This document shows, piece by piece, positions 43,441 to 51,542 of a stretch of 64,000 nucleotides of DNA (its first letter is position 1; every line of letters starts with the position of its first letter). Source of the DNA: Vibrio maritimus. Lineage in GTDB: Bacteria > Pseudomonadota > Gammaproteobacteria > Enterobacterales > Vibrionaceae. The DNA lies in assembly GCF_021441885.1 (NCBI RefSeq), contig NZ_CP090438.1, positions 1,674,001-1,738,000 of the forward strand, written 5' to 3'. The translations under genes were made by a program, and so were the position numbers. The notes under the pieces are model-generated. The model did not search any database, was not told where the DNA came from, and saw nothing but the letters and a program-made list of their open reading frames with translations.

Positions 43441-44076
43441 ATGCATATTCTCAATTTCGAAGCCTTTTTAATCGCGATCACTATTCTTACTCTCACCCCC
43501 GGTCTTGATACGGCATTGGTGATCAGAAATACCACAAGAGGTGGTTTTCATGATGGTGCGGTGACGAGCTTAGGGATTTGTCTCGGTCTATTTGTCCACG
43601 CAAGCTTTTCGGCGCTCGGAATCTCGGTGATTCTGACTCAGTCTGCGGAGTTATTCACCTTGGTGAAAAGTGTAGGGGCGGCATACTTAATTTGGTTGGG
43701 TATTTCGAGTCTTCGATCGTTAAAAAATGCCTCTGCAATGTCAATCAGCGAAGGGCGTGAGCAACGAGTTCAAGGAAAGCGTTCTTTGAGAGAGGGTTTT
43801 CTTTCTAATGTTTTGAACCCGAAAACAGCCGTGTTCTACTTAGCGTTCTTGCCGCAGTTCATTAACCCAGAGTACTCACCGCTTGTACAATCAATGGTTA
43901 TGGCGAGTATTCATTTTATCATCGCGATGGCATGGCAGTGTGGTCTGTCAGGAATGCTTAATTCAGCTAAATCGTTATTGAAAAGCTCTAAATTCATCCG
44001 TTGGATGGAAGCAACGACGGGCTTGGTTTTGGTTGGACTAGGGGTAAAACTGTTGTTGGAAGAGCCGACTATTTAA
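43441..44076 (+). CDS. LysE family translocator
   Basis: 211-residue inner-membrane exporter of the LysE/RhtB family. The N-terminal TLTPGLDTALVIRNTTRGGFHDG contains the family TPGP-like loop, and the NVLNPKTAVFYLAFLPQFI motif follows at about residue 122. Six hydrophobic segments are present. Such proteins export amino acids or homoserine lactones; the substrate is not known. It converges with a lipoprotein gene. Confidence 0.88.
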   Translation: MHILNFEAFLIAITILTLTPGLDTALVIRNTTRGGFHDGAVTSLGICLGLFVHASFSALGISVILTQSAELFTLVKSVGAAYLIWLGISSLRSLKNASAMSISEGREQRVQGKRSLREGFLSNVLNPKTAVFYLAFLPQFINPEYSPLVQSMVMASIHFIIAMAWQCGLSGMLNSAKSLLKSSKFIRWMEATTGLVLVGLGVKLLLEEPTI

Positions 44077-44093
44077 CGTCTAAACAGTCGGCT
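44063..44093. terminator. Hairpin between convergent genes
   Basis: AGCCGACT / AGTCGGCT 8-bp stem with a 15-base loop, spanning the LysE stop codon and lying next to the convergent lipoprotein gene end. T runs are weak. Confidence 0.4.
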
Positions 44094-44100
44094 AGGAAGC

Positions 44101-44355
44101 TTAGCTTGAGCGAGTATCGATAGCCTGCTCAAGTGACCGCTTAGTGCGCAAAAATTGATGCATGGTGACAGAAGAGCCTTTTAACAGGTATCTATCGAAA
44201 CATTGATAGTAGTGGTCGCCATCTTCCATTTGCTTACAGAAGTTTCTCGCTTCTGTGTTGTGATGGTGTAGGTCTTTTTCAGATGCAAACTGATTATGAG
44301 ACGCGCAGCCTGCCAAGATAAGTAACATCGCTAGTGAACAAGTGATTCGAAACAT
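44101..44355 (-). CDS. Small hypothetical lipoprotein
   Basis: 84-residue lipoprotein. The N-terminus has a type II signal with lipobox LAGC at about residues 14-17. The mature part is hydrophilic with two cysteines (FCKQMED and YYQCFDRY), which may form a disulfide. The residue after the lipidated Cys is Ala, so outer-membrane sorting is expected. The family is not recognised. Confidence 0.65.
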   Translation of the reverse strand: MFRITCSLAMLLILAGCASHNQFASEKDLHHHNTEARNFCKQMEDGDHYYQCFDRYLLKGSSVTMHQFLRTKRSLEQAIDTRSS

Positions 44356-44437
44356 TTTAATCCAGTAGAAGTTAAACGCTTGTTGTATTGTAAGAATCCA
44401 ATGATTGTTTAGTTACCATTTCACGACACAAGTTCCA

Positions 44438-45184
44438 TTAAGCCTCAACTTTTTTTAGCCAATGGAGCAAATATTGTGCTAATTCTGTGGGCGAGTCCGC
44501 TGGAAGATCATGCGCGTCACTATCAAAGGGTATATAGGCGACTTTCCAAGCTTCAGCGATACGTTTTCCGGCTAAACTATTCACTAATTTATCGTCATTG
44601 CTTGTGATAACTTGAGTAGGGCATGACGGAGAGTTTTCTGGTCCCGCAAACCGAGCTGCGGCGAAAAGCTGTCTGAGCGCGTTAGAGAATTTAACGGGAT
44701 GCTTTTCATTTAAAGCCAGGTGATACGAAAGTATGCTCGGATTGAGAACGTGGTTTGGATAGGTGAGATTTAGTATGGTTTTTTCAAATGCCTGAGAACC
44801 GCGAAGCTTTGAAATTAAGAGTCTAGGCATCTCTTTTAGATTAAAGCGTTCGTTAATTGGACTGAATCGAGCAAAACTTGGATTGATGAGAGTTAAGCTA
44901 GCTACCTTGTGAGGTACTTGGTGTGCCCAGTATGAACCCAGCATTGAGCCCATTGAAATGGCAATGATATGGTAACTGCCTATATCAGGTGGCAATTGCT
45001 CTATGACAGCGTCCAACATTTGCTCTATTTGTAGAGGGCTTATTTCCTTATACAGGTCTCCGTTACCGGGTACGTTAGGTGTGTAAATGTGCAAATCCGG
45101 CTCAAGCTCCTTTAATGCTCCAACCAAAAAATGCCAGTGTCCTGCTTCCCTGAGCAAGCCTCTAACTAAGACGATGGGTACCAT
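44438..45184 (-). CDS. Alpha/beta hydrolase
   Basis: 248-residue alpha/beta-hydrolase fold protein. The oxyanion region is LVRGLLREAGHWH near the N-terminus, the nucleophile elbow AISMGSMLG near residue 98, the acid in VITSNDDKLV near 193, and the catalytic His in SDAHDLPAD near 226. The reaction is unknown; it could be an esterase or peptidase-like enzyme. It overlaps the upstream M14 peptidase gene by 19 bases, indicating coupled translation. Confidence 0.83.
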   Translation of the reverse strand: MVPIVLVRGLLREAGHWHFLVGALKELEPDLHIYTPNVPGNGDLYKEISPLQIEQMLDAVIEQLPPDIGSYHIIAISMGSMLGSYWAHQVPHKVASLTLINPSFARFSPINERFNLKEMPRLLISKLRGSQAFEKTILNLTYPNHVLNPSILSYHLALNEKHPVKFSNALRQLFAAARFAGPENSPSCPTQVITSNDDKLVNSLAGKRIAEAWKVAYIPFDSDAHDLPADSPTELAQYLLHWLKKVEA

Positions 45185-46182
45185 AAATTCGTCGCTTTCC
45201 TTGTCAATTTCTCTTGCTGCTGATCTGTAATATTGAGCAAAAGGTCGTTGCTGAGCACCTGCATCAAGTAGCTAAGCAAGGTACTGTGTCGCCTCTCGAC
45301 ACGTTTTATTCTGTGTGGTTTGGTGGGGTGAAATAACTGACTAAAGCTCAGTAATTGCATAGGGTTCTTCTTAACCCAAAGCCATGACCCTAGCTCTAGC
45401 GTCAGAGGCACAAAGGGAGAGGTGGAGTCTTTGTAATGCTCTAAATGCATCCAATCCCAAAAATCTCCGTGCGTGGTGTATTGATGCCACTGAGGCTCAA
45501 ATTGATAGAGTTTGTAATGTGGGTAGCTCTTTCTGAACACTGAATAGAGCAGATAAAACTCATGGAGGTTGTTAGGTGGCTGTTTGTGATGCGCAAAAGG
45601 AAACCATAAGCGATCTCTGGTACCAAAACCGCTGTGTAGGTCTAGTACGATGGTCGCTGACGACTTTTTTGCAAGGTTGAGTATGCATGTTGATACGGCA
45701 GTGAGTTCCCGTTCCATCTCTATTGGATTGCCTCGATACCAAGGAAGCTTAGAGCTTATTGATTGCCCCGCATACAACTGATAGCGCGGATTTGTTGAAT
45801 GAACAGGTGCATTTCGCATCAAGTCAACGCCTCTATGGTTTGAGCGATTTTTCAATGCAACGCCCCATGGGTTGACTACCGGGATAGAGATGATTTTTAT
45901 ATTGTTTAATGTTTCCTTTAGTTGCTGATCCCACTCTACACGCCTTAACAAGCTTTTCAGAAAAGACAGGATGATTTGGCTTCCAATTCTCTCGACGCCA
46001 TGAATAGCACCAGTTAAAACAAGGCAAGGTGCAGAGGGCTTGTCTGTGCCCAATGAAAGCATTTGTACTGGAAACTCATGTTGACCATGCTTGATGTACG
46101 TGAGTGTTGTCAGCGACAGTTCATCGTAGCGCTCAGCGTACGTTTCAATGTGCTCTAGTTCTTTAGGCGTTGCGACAAACAT
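45166..46182 (-). CDS. M14 family zinc carboxypeptidase-like protein
   Basis: 338-residue peptidase of the M14 clan. Zinc ligands are visible in GAIHGVERIGS (H and E) near residue 60 and VLDLHSGFG (H) near 188, and the catalytic glutamate is probably in LTLELGSWLW near 268. No signal peptide, so it acts in the cytosol. M14 proteins cleave C-terminal residues from peptides or remove acyl groups from amino acids; the substrate is unknown. It lies upstream of, and overlaps, the alpha/beta hydrolase. Confidence 0.78.
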   Translation of the reverse strand: MFVATPKELEHIETYAERYDELSLTTLTYIKHGQHEFPVQMLSLGTDKPSAPCLVLTGAIHGVERIGSQIILSFLKSLLRRVEWDQQLKETLNNIKIISIPVVNPWGVALKNRSNHRGVDLMRNAPVHSTNPRYQLYAGQSISSKLPWYRGNPIEMERELTAVSTCILNLAKKSSATIVLDLHSGFGTRDRLWFPFAHHKQPPNNLHEFYLLYSVFRKSYPHYKLYQFEPQWHQYTTHGDFWDWMHLEHYKDSTSPFVPLTLELGSWLWVKKNPMQLLSFSQLFHPTKPHRIKRVERRHSTLLSYLMQVLSNDLLLNITDQQQEKLTRKATNLWYPSS

Positions 46183-46275
46183 AAATAAACTCAGTGTTTT
46201 AAGTTAAGTTTAGAGAGTTTTGTTGCTACTAATGTGAACAATTCATGTCAATCGTGTATCGTCGTAATCATCCAA

Positions 46276-46312
46276 TAAAAAAACACCGAGCATCATGCTC
46301 GGTGTTTTTTTA
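46276..46312. terminator. Strong bidirectional terminator
   Basis: Long near-perfect stem AACACCGAGCAT / ATGCTCGGTGTT with a single-base loop, flanked by A and T runs. It separates the DUF2960 gene from the M14 gene. Confidence 0.88.
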
Positions 46313-46321
46313 TCAATGTTT

Positions 46322-46588
46322 TTACATTGGCTTTTTACCAACGCCAAAATTCTCTTTTGGTTTAAGCGTGATCTTACCAAAACCAAGCTTTTTGAAGTGA
46401 TTGTCGCGATAGTTGCGAACAGCCTTGGTGTCAGAAATGGCTTCGATTTGCTGTTCCATTTTAAGGAACTCTGTCAGGTCGATACCTTCTGCTTCTGCTA
46501 CCGCCTCATGGATATTACGGTGCTGCTGATAAGAAAACGTTAGTGTCTTCTCTTCGTTTTTGTATTCGTAGATGATGGTACGCGCCAT
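46322..46588 (-). CDS. DUF2960 family protein
   Basis: 88-residue basic cytosolic protein of the DUF2960 family, restricted mainly to Vibrionaceae and relatives and of unknown function. Family features are MARTIIYEYKNEEKTLTFSYQ and VRNYRDNHFKKLGFGKI. AGGT precedes the ATG. The strong terminator downstream shows it is a separate transcription unit from the M14/hydrolase pair. Confidence 0.82.
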   Translation of the reverse strand: MARTIIYEYKNEEKTLTFSYQQHRNIHEAVAEAEGIDLTEFLKMEQQIEAISDTKAVRNYRDNHFKKLGFGKITLKPKENFGVGKKPM

Positions 46589-46628
46589 GGTGTTACCTAT
46601 TGTATTTGATGCCTGACAAATCTAAGCG

Positions 46629-48407
46629 CTAGATTCTGCCTTGAAGCGGGATGATTGTCACGCTTTCACCGGGTTTTACTGTATCGATGTGTGGAGCTAT
46701 CTCTATCAGACAGTTTGCTTCGCTCATCGAACGCAAGATGCCTGAGCCTTGTTTGCCTGTCGTTTTAACCGAAAGTTGCCCGCTCTCTTGGTCCACTTCG
46801 TACACCCCACGACTGAACTCAGTTCGCCCTTGGCGAGAACGCAATGATTCTGTCGCAATGGCTTGAACTTTAAGTGGAGCGAAGTTTTGTACACCTTGCA
46901 TCTTCTTAATTGCAGGTTCAACAAAGTTAATAAATGAAACCATTACCGCAACAGGGTTACCTGGAAGTCCAAAGAACGGAACACCATTAATATCACCAAA
47001 CGCAAGAGGACGGCCCGGGCGCATATTGATTCGCCAAAAATCTACGCTGCCGCGCTTCTCTAATACGTTTTTAATAAAGTCCGCGTCACCAACCGACACG
47101 CCACCAGAAGTAATCACTAAATCAGCGGTCTCACTGGCTTCGACAATAGCACGCTCCATCACACTCTCGTCATCCTCTAAAATGCCGAGATCAACGATAT
47201 CGCAGCCTAGCTTTTTAAGCATAGCCATGATGGTGAATCGGTTCGAGTCGTAGATAGAGTTTGCCTGTAACGGTGTACCTGGTGCTTGAACTTCATCTCC
47301 AGTAGAAAAAACAGCGACACGAAGCGCTCGTTTAACCGTCACCGAATCCATACCCAAAGAGGCTATCATGCCTAATTCAGGTGCTTGAAGTAAGGTTCCG
47401 GAGGTAAACACAGCTTGTCCAACGGCTAAGTCTTCACCAGCTTGTCTCACGTTCTGACCTGCTTTGATCGCTGCATCGCCAAAGCCGACTGAATTACCAT
47501 CTACCAGTGCTTGTTCTCTCATCACGACCGTGTCTGCGCCAACTGGCATAGGAGCCCCGGTCATGATCTGCACTGCTTGACCTGGCTCTAATGCTTTGTC
47601 ATATCCGTGTCCTGCCATCACACTTGCTACAACATCGTACTGGGTACGATGGTTGTCAGCGCCAATAATCGCATAGCCATCCATCGCCGAGTTGGTATAA
47701 GCCGGTACATTGATTGGTGAGCTAATGTCATCGAGCAAGACTCGTCCGTATGCCTCTGTGATTGCCACTGTTTCTGACGCACTAATCGCTTCGACTGCAT
47801 TTAGGATTTTCTCTTGCCCTTGTACAACGGAAAGAAACGCTGGAGATAAAGTATCGCAACATGCGGCAGCATTTGCTTTTGGTGTTTCTTGCTTTTGCAC
47901 ATAACCCAGAATGAAGGTCTTAATCGCATTGAGATCATTGATACTCATGGTTGGAAGTTCAACATCGAGTTCACTGTCTGATGCAATAGCAATAATGTTG
48001 TCGTCACTAGGGTGAAGCCAAGGTTTACCCACTTCTTGTCGGTTTAATTCAATCTTTGGAAACGCGATGTTTTTGCATCCTTCCACTAGGATCAAATCGA
48101 GCGCCGTATGGTCAAATCGAGATAATAAGTATTCGAAGCCAGCTTCCGAATCTGGTGTTTCCGTCATAAGAGCATGGCGATAGCGTGAAGAGATCAACAT
48201 TTGGCTCGCGCCCGCTTTGCGAAGGCGGTAGCTGTCTTTACCCGGTTTATCCACGTCAAAGTTGTGATGAGCATGTTTTAGTACGCCAATACGTAATCCT
48301 GTTTCAGTTAACATGGGCAGCAACGCTTCGAGTAAGGTCGTTTTTCCGGTACCACTGTATGCAGCAAAGCCGAGTAGGGGGACGTTGTTGATGGACTTGA
48401 TAGTCAT
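46629..48407 (-). CDS. MobB-MoeA fusion, molybdopterin cofactor protein
   Basis: 592-residue two-domain protein. Residues about 1-165 are MobB, a GTP-binding adaptor with P-loop GFAAYSGTGKTTLLEAL, which helps attach guanine nucleotide to molybdopterin. Residues about 185-592 are MoeA (molybdopterin molybdotransferase), which inserts molybdate into adenylylated molybdopterin; landmarks are NSAMDGYAI, IMTGAPMPVGADTVVMRE, STGDEV, SGGVSVGDAD and FGLPGNPVA. Both halves are full. It is the last gene of the operon with mobA and the TupABC-type transporter. Confidence 0.93.
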   Translation of the reverse strand: MTIKSINNVPLLGFAAYSGTGKTTLLEALLPMLTETGLRIGVLKHAHHNFDVDKPGKDSYRLRKAGASQMLISSRYRHALMTETPDSEAGFEYLLSRFDHTALDLILVEGCKNIAFPKIELNRQEVGKPWLHPSDDNIIAIASDSELDVELPTMSINDLNAIKTFILGYVQKQETPKANAAACCDTLSPAFLSVVQGQEKILNAVEAISASETVAITEAYGRVLLDDISSPINVPAYTNSAMDGYAIIGADNHRTQYDVVASVMAGHGYDKALEPGQAVQIMTGAPMPVGADTVVMREQALVDGNSVGFGDAAIKAGQNVRQAGEDLAVGQAVFTSGTLLQAPELGMIASLGMDSVTVKRALRVAVFSTGDEVQAPGTPLQANSIYDSNRFTIMAMLKKLGCDIVDLGILEDDESVMERAIVEASETADLVITSGGVSVGDADFIKNVLEKRGSVDFWRINMRPGRPLAFGDINGVPFFGLPGNPVAVMVSFINFVEPAIKKMQGVQNFAPLKVQAIATESLRSRQGRTEFSRGVYEVDQESGQLSVKTTGKQGSGILRSMSEANCLIEIAPHIDTVKPGESVTIIPLQGRI

Positions 48408-48418
48408 AAATAGGCTCT

Positions 48419-49012
48419 TTACTGTTGATCGTTGGCAATCGCTAATTTAGCGAGTTCTTCTGGCGTATTCAGGTTTACAAAGCATTCTGGATTATCAGAG
48501 AAATCGACGTACTCTGTATGACATTCTTTATAGAGCAGAATGATCTTACGATCTCCTCGCTCGAGAAACGCTTCCAGCTTTGGTAACACCCGCTTGTGGA
48601 ACATAGTAAACACTGGTTGATGGAAGTCTCCATCGTGAGCGACCAGTATGTCACTGTCTTGTTTGACCGCTTGGCAGAATCTTTCAACCACAGACTCGTC
48701 TACGAAAGGGCTATCGCAAGGGACAAATCCGACCCAGTCTGTTTTTGCTGAGGCAAGACCCGCATGGATACCACCAAGTGGACCCGGAAAATCCGGGTAA
48801 GTATCACTGATCACAGGGACATAGTGCCCATATTTATCTTGATTGCGGTTGGCATTGATGGTGATGGATTGAGTTTGTGTAGCCAATCGCTCTAACACAT
48901 GTTCAATGAGTGGCTTACCATTAAACTCGATAAGACCTTTATCATTGCCACCCATACGAGAGGCTTGCCCTCCAGCAAGAATGACCCAACTAGTCTGAGT
49001 TGGATGCAACAT
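48419..49012 (-). CDS. mobA: Molybdenum cofactor guanylyltransferase MobA
   Basis: 197-residue nucleotidyltransferase. The N-terminal AGGQASRMGGNDKGL is the GGxSxRMGxxK GTP-binding motif; VPCDSPFVDESV near residue 99 and the LGGIHAGLASA block are typical. MobA links GMP to molybdopterin to form the bis-MGD cofactor used by formate dehydrogenases and other DMSO-reductase-family enzymes. It begins 23 bases inside the ABC ATPase gene and ends 11 bases before mobB-moeA. Confidence 0.93.
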   Translation of the reverse strand: MLHPTQTSWVILAGGQASRMGGNDKGLIEFNGKPLIEHVLERLATQTQSITINANRNQDKYGHYVPVISDTYPDFPGPLGGIHAGLASAKTDWVGFVPCDSPFVDESVVERFCQAVKQDSDILVAHDGDFHQPVFTMFHKRVLPKLEAFLERGDRKIILLYKECHTEYVDFSDNPECFVNLNTPEELAKLAIANDQQ

Positions 49013-49712
49013 AGTTATTCTCTTTATCTTTATGTTTTTTATCGATGATTTGTAGCAATGGTGATTCTATCAAGGTGCAGTCTTTAATCCACCATTGTTT
49101 TCGACACAACCGAGTTAACGCGTTGGTTTGGTGGCTTGTAATGACGATACTTGAGCCATGCTCTAGTAAATCTTGAGCCATAAAGACAAGACGCTCGATA
49201 GACTCTTGGTCGAGAGAGGCGCTTGGTTCGTCCATTAGTAAAATCGAAGGTTTTAGCACCCATGCTCGCGCCATCGCAACGCGCTGCTTTTCACCACCAG
49301 ACAGTACAGAGACGTGCTCGTCAGCGAGCGTTTCAAGCCCGACAAGGCGTAAGGCTGAGATCACCTCAGCACGTTTGTCATGCAGATCTAAATTCTTGTG
49401 TTTAATGCCATACACAACATTCTGAAATACTGATCCATCGAACAGATAAGGCGATTGGTGCAAATAAATAACGTCTTTGCGTCCTGGCCCGCGAAACAAC
49501 CCAGTAAACAGCGATTGATGGCGAGGCAGTACATCGCCTGATGTCGGCTTGAGCAGCCCGGCAAGTATTTTCAGTAATGTTGTCTTACCAACGCCATTGT
49601 CTCCCTTCAGATAAACGGCTTCATTTGGACCAATTGTAAGGCTGGGGATATGAAAAAGGACGCGATCCTTGAATCGCATTGAAACCTGCTTTGCTTGTAG
49701 CTGTATTGTCAT
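48990..49712 (-). CDS. Tungstate/molybdate-type ABC transporter ATPase (TupC-like)
   Basis: 240-residue ABC ATPase. Walker A GDNGVGKTTLL near residue 38, signature LSGGEKQRVAMARA near 140 and Walker B ILLMDEPSASLD near 160 are intact. It energises the transporter formed with the permease at 49778 and the substrate-binding protein at 50476. Overlap of 23 bases with mobA couples uptake and cofactor assembly. Confidence 0.85.
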   Translation of the reverse strand: MTIQLQAKQVSMRFKDRVLFHIPSLTIGPNEAVYLKGDNGVGKTTLLKILAGLLKPTSGDVLPRHQSLFTGLFRGPGRKDVIYLHQSPYLFDGSVFQNVVYGIKHKNLDLHDKRAEVISALRLVGLETLADEHVSVLSGGEKQRVAMARAWVLKPSILLMDEPSASLDQESIERLVFMAQDLLEHGSSIVITSHQTNALTRLCRKQWWIKDCTLIESPLLQIIDKKHKDKENNYVASNSD

Positions 49713-49777
49713 TGTTGTCCCTTAAGCAGAGTCTTGGATTAATTATAGTGGTTAGTATCAAAAACAGTGGAGCTATA

Positions 49778-50476
49778 TCAGGTTCTCAGTACACCCTTAC
49801 CGCGCATTGATGAAAGAAGGAAGTTGAGCACGAGTGCTAACACAAGTAGAACGATTCCAAGGGCGACACCTTGAGCGAATGCGCCTTTATGGCTCTCCAT
49901 TGCGATAGCGGTTGGGATATTTCGAGTTAATCCCATAATGTTACCGCCGACCATCATTGAACAGCCAACCTCTGTCACGATTCTAGAGAAGCCAGCGACG
50001 ACAGCGGCCATAAGAGGAAAGCGAGACTCCCAAATCAATGTCATTAGAGTTCGAAAACGTGATACACCGAGGGTGACAGACGTTTCCAGTGCACGTCTAT
50101 CGGTACTTTGCAGTGCGCCATGCATCATTGAAACAAGCACAGGAAAGCAGATCAGTATTTGACCTACAATCATCGCGCGTTGCGTGAATAGCATCTCCCA
50201 ATTACCAAGTGGTCCCGAGCGAGAAAGCAGCATATAAAGCAACAAACCAATGACGACCGTCGGAATAGCTTGCATCGTGTTAACCAACGACAGCAAAAAC
50301 CACTTTCCGGGAAAGTTCGTGTAGGCGAGAAGATATGAGACGATGATTGCGGGCAGCACAACCAGTGAGACAGCAGATATCGAAACGCTGAAGGAAACCG
50401 CCACAATGCGCCACAGATCTTTGTCTAAGCTAAATAGGAGGCCTAGGGCCTCCATTGTCGTTTCGGTGATACTCAT
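49778..50476 (-). CDS. Tungstate/molybdate-type ABC transporter permease (TupB-like)
   Basis: 232-residue inner-membrane permease with about five or six helices. The cytosolic coupling loop is TSVTLGVSRFRTLMTLIWESRFPLM near residue 150, the EAA-type motif contacting the ATPase, and AVVAGFSRIVTEVGCSMMVGGNI follows. Its stop overlaps the substrate-binding protein's by one base. The family transports tungstate with high affinity and molybdate more weakly. Confidence 0.85.
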   Translation of the reverse strand: MSITETTMEALGLLFSLDKDLWRIVAVSFSVSISAVSLVVLPAIIVSYLLAYTNFPGKWFLLSLVNTMQAIPTVVIGLLLYMLLSRSGPLGNWEMLFTQRAMIVGQILICFPVLVSMMHGALQSTDRRALETSVTLGVSRFRTLMTLIWESRFPLMAAVVAGFSRIVTEVGCSMMVGGNIMGLTRNIPTAIAMESHKGAFAQGVALGIVLLVLALVLNFLLSSMRGKGVLRT

Positions 50477-51303
50477 TAACTGTTGTTTTTCTCTGCATCC
50501 GCAACAAATAACTGCTCACCCATTTTACGGTAGCTGTTAATCATCGATTGACCTTTCTCCGATACAAGCCAGTCACTAAGGGCACGGGCGCCTTTAGTAT
50601 TAAGAGTAGGGTAACGCTGTGGATTCACCACGATAACTTGGTATGGGTTGAACAGCTGCTTGTCACCCTCAAATAACACTTTGAGGTCAAGCTTCGCTTG
50701 GTAAGCGAGCCAAGTACCACGGTCAGTCATCGTGTAACCTTGCATCTCTGATGCCATATTCAGTGTCGGCCCCATACCTTGACCTACTGAGCGGTAGCCA
50801 CCGAAATCAGGCTCAATCTTGGTTTGTTTCCAGATCTGCAGCTCTTTCTTGTGTGTTCCCGAGTCATCTCCGCGCGAAATGAAGATAGCGTTTGTCTTTG
50901 CAATATGATCAAAAACTTGTTCGATGCTTTTTTGATCGTGGATGTGAGCAGGATCTTTGTCTGGGCCAACAATCACAAAATCGTTGTACATCACGCTGCG
51001 AGGTTCGATGCCGTAGCCTGCTTCAACGAAGCTAGCTTCGGCTTTCGGCGCGTGCGTCATAACTACGTCCACATCGCCATTTTCACCCATTTTTAGCGAT
51101 TTACCGGTACCTGCTGCGATGATATCAACTTGATAACCAGTTTCTTGGGTAAATTCTGGGAGAAGGTAATCGAGTAAGCCTGAATGGTACGTGCTAGTAG
51201 TCGTTGCAAGTCTGACGCGCGGTTGCTCCGTGCTGTCTGCATAAGCCGAAACAGATAGCGTAGCTAGGGATACCGCCGTCACCATTAATCGAGGGAATGT
51301 CAT
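50476..51303 (-). CDS. Tungstate/molybdate-type substrate-binding protein (TupA-like)
   Basis: About 275-residue periplasmic binding protein with a signal peptide (MTFPRLMVTAVSLATLSVSAYA). The mature start RVRLATTTSTYHSGLLDYLLP carries the TTTST anion-binding motif of TupA proteins, followed by AAGTGKSLKMGENGDVDVVMTHAP. Domain arrangement is the type II binding fold. It delivers oxyanion to TupBC. ATG 51303 (GGA seven bases upstream) is preferred to the in-frame ATG 51315, which has no ribosome site. First gene of the operon. Confidence 0.87.
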   Translation of the reverse strand: MTFPRLMVTAVSLATLSVSAYADSTEQPRVRLATTTSTYHSGLLDYLLPEFTQETGYQVDIIAAGTGKSLKMGENGDVDVVMTHAPKAEASFVEAGYGIEPRSVMYNDFVIVGPDKDPAHIHDQKSIEQVFDHIAKTNAIFISRGDDSGTHKKELQIWKQTKIEPDFGGYRSVGQGMGPTLNMASEMQGYTMTDRGTWLAYQAKLDLKVLFEGDKQLFNPYQVIVVNPQRYPTLNTKGARALSDWLVSEKGQSMINSYRKMGEQLFVADAEKNNS

Positions 51304-51363
51304 AGTGTTTTCCATTTTTGTTTTTATCTTAAAACCATGTGCTCTTTGCGAGCTCTATCCTTA

Positions 51364-51379
51364 AGCAAAGACAATGCCA
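51364..51379 (-). promoter_or_regulatory. Predicted sigma-54 promoter of the tupA-type operon
   Basis: Minus strand TGGCATTGTCTTTGCT matches the -24/-12 consensus (TGGCAC-N5-TTGCW): GG and GC are exactly ten bases apart. A start site near 51353 would leave a leader of about 50 bases before the substrate-binding protein's ATG. This fits the adjacent sigma-54 activator. Confidence 0.75.
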
Positions 51380-51407
51380 TAATTTCCTTAGGAAAAAAGA
51401 GGCAAAG

Positions 51408-51419
51408 TGCGACATTTTG
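51408..51419 (-). promoter_or_regulatory. Proximal putative activator site
   Basis: TGCGACATTTTG on the plus strand, the exact reverse complement of 51463-51474. It is centred about 60 bases upstream of the predicted sigma-54 start, a usual enhancer distance. Confidence 0.5.
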
Positions 51420-51457
51420 CTAAAAAATTCAGAGAGTAAACTACAATTAATTTGAGC

Positions 51458-51474
51458 TGGGACAAAATGTCGCA
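51458..51474 (-). promoter_or_regulatory. Distal putative activator dyad
   Basis: TGGGACAAAATGTCGCA is itself an imperfect palindrome (TGSGACA-N3-TGTCSCA) containing the 12-base sequence complementary to 51408-51419. It lies about 113 bases upstream of the predicted sigma-54 start and about 50 bases upstream of the response-regulator promoter, so it may serve both. Confidence 0.55.
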
Positions 51475-51502
51475 ATATTACCCATGATGTTTCGCCACAG
51501 AT

Positions 51503-51511
51503 TGGTACACT
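51503..51511 (+). promoter_or_regulatory. Extended -10 promoter of the response-regulator gene
   Basis: TGGTACACT, an extended -10 element about 32 bases before the response-regulator ATG. A TGTCTCA half-site follows immediately, which could allow autoregulation. Confidence 0.4.
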
Positions 51512-51542
51512 CTGTCTCAAATAGGAACAATAACAATTATTT

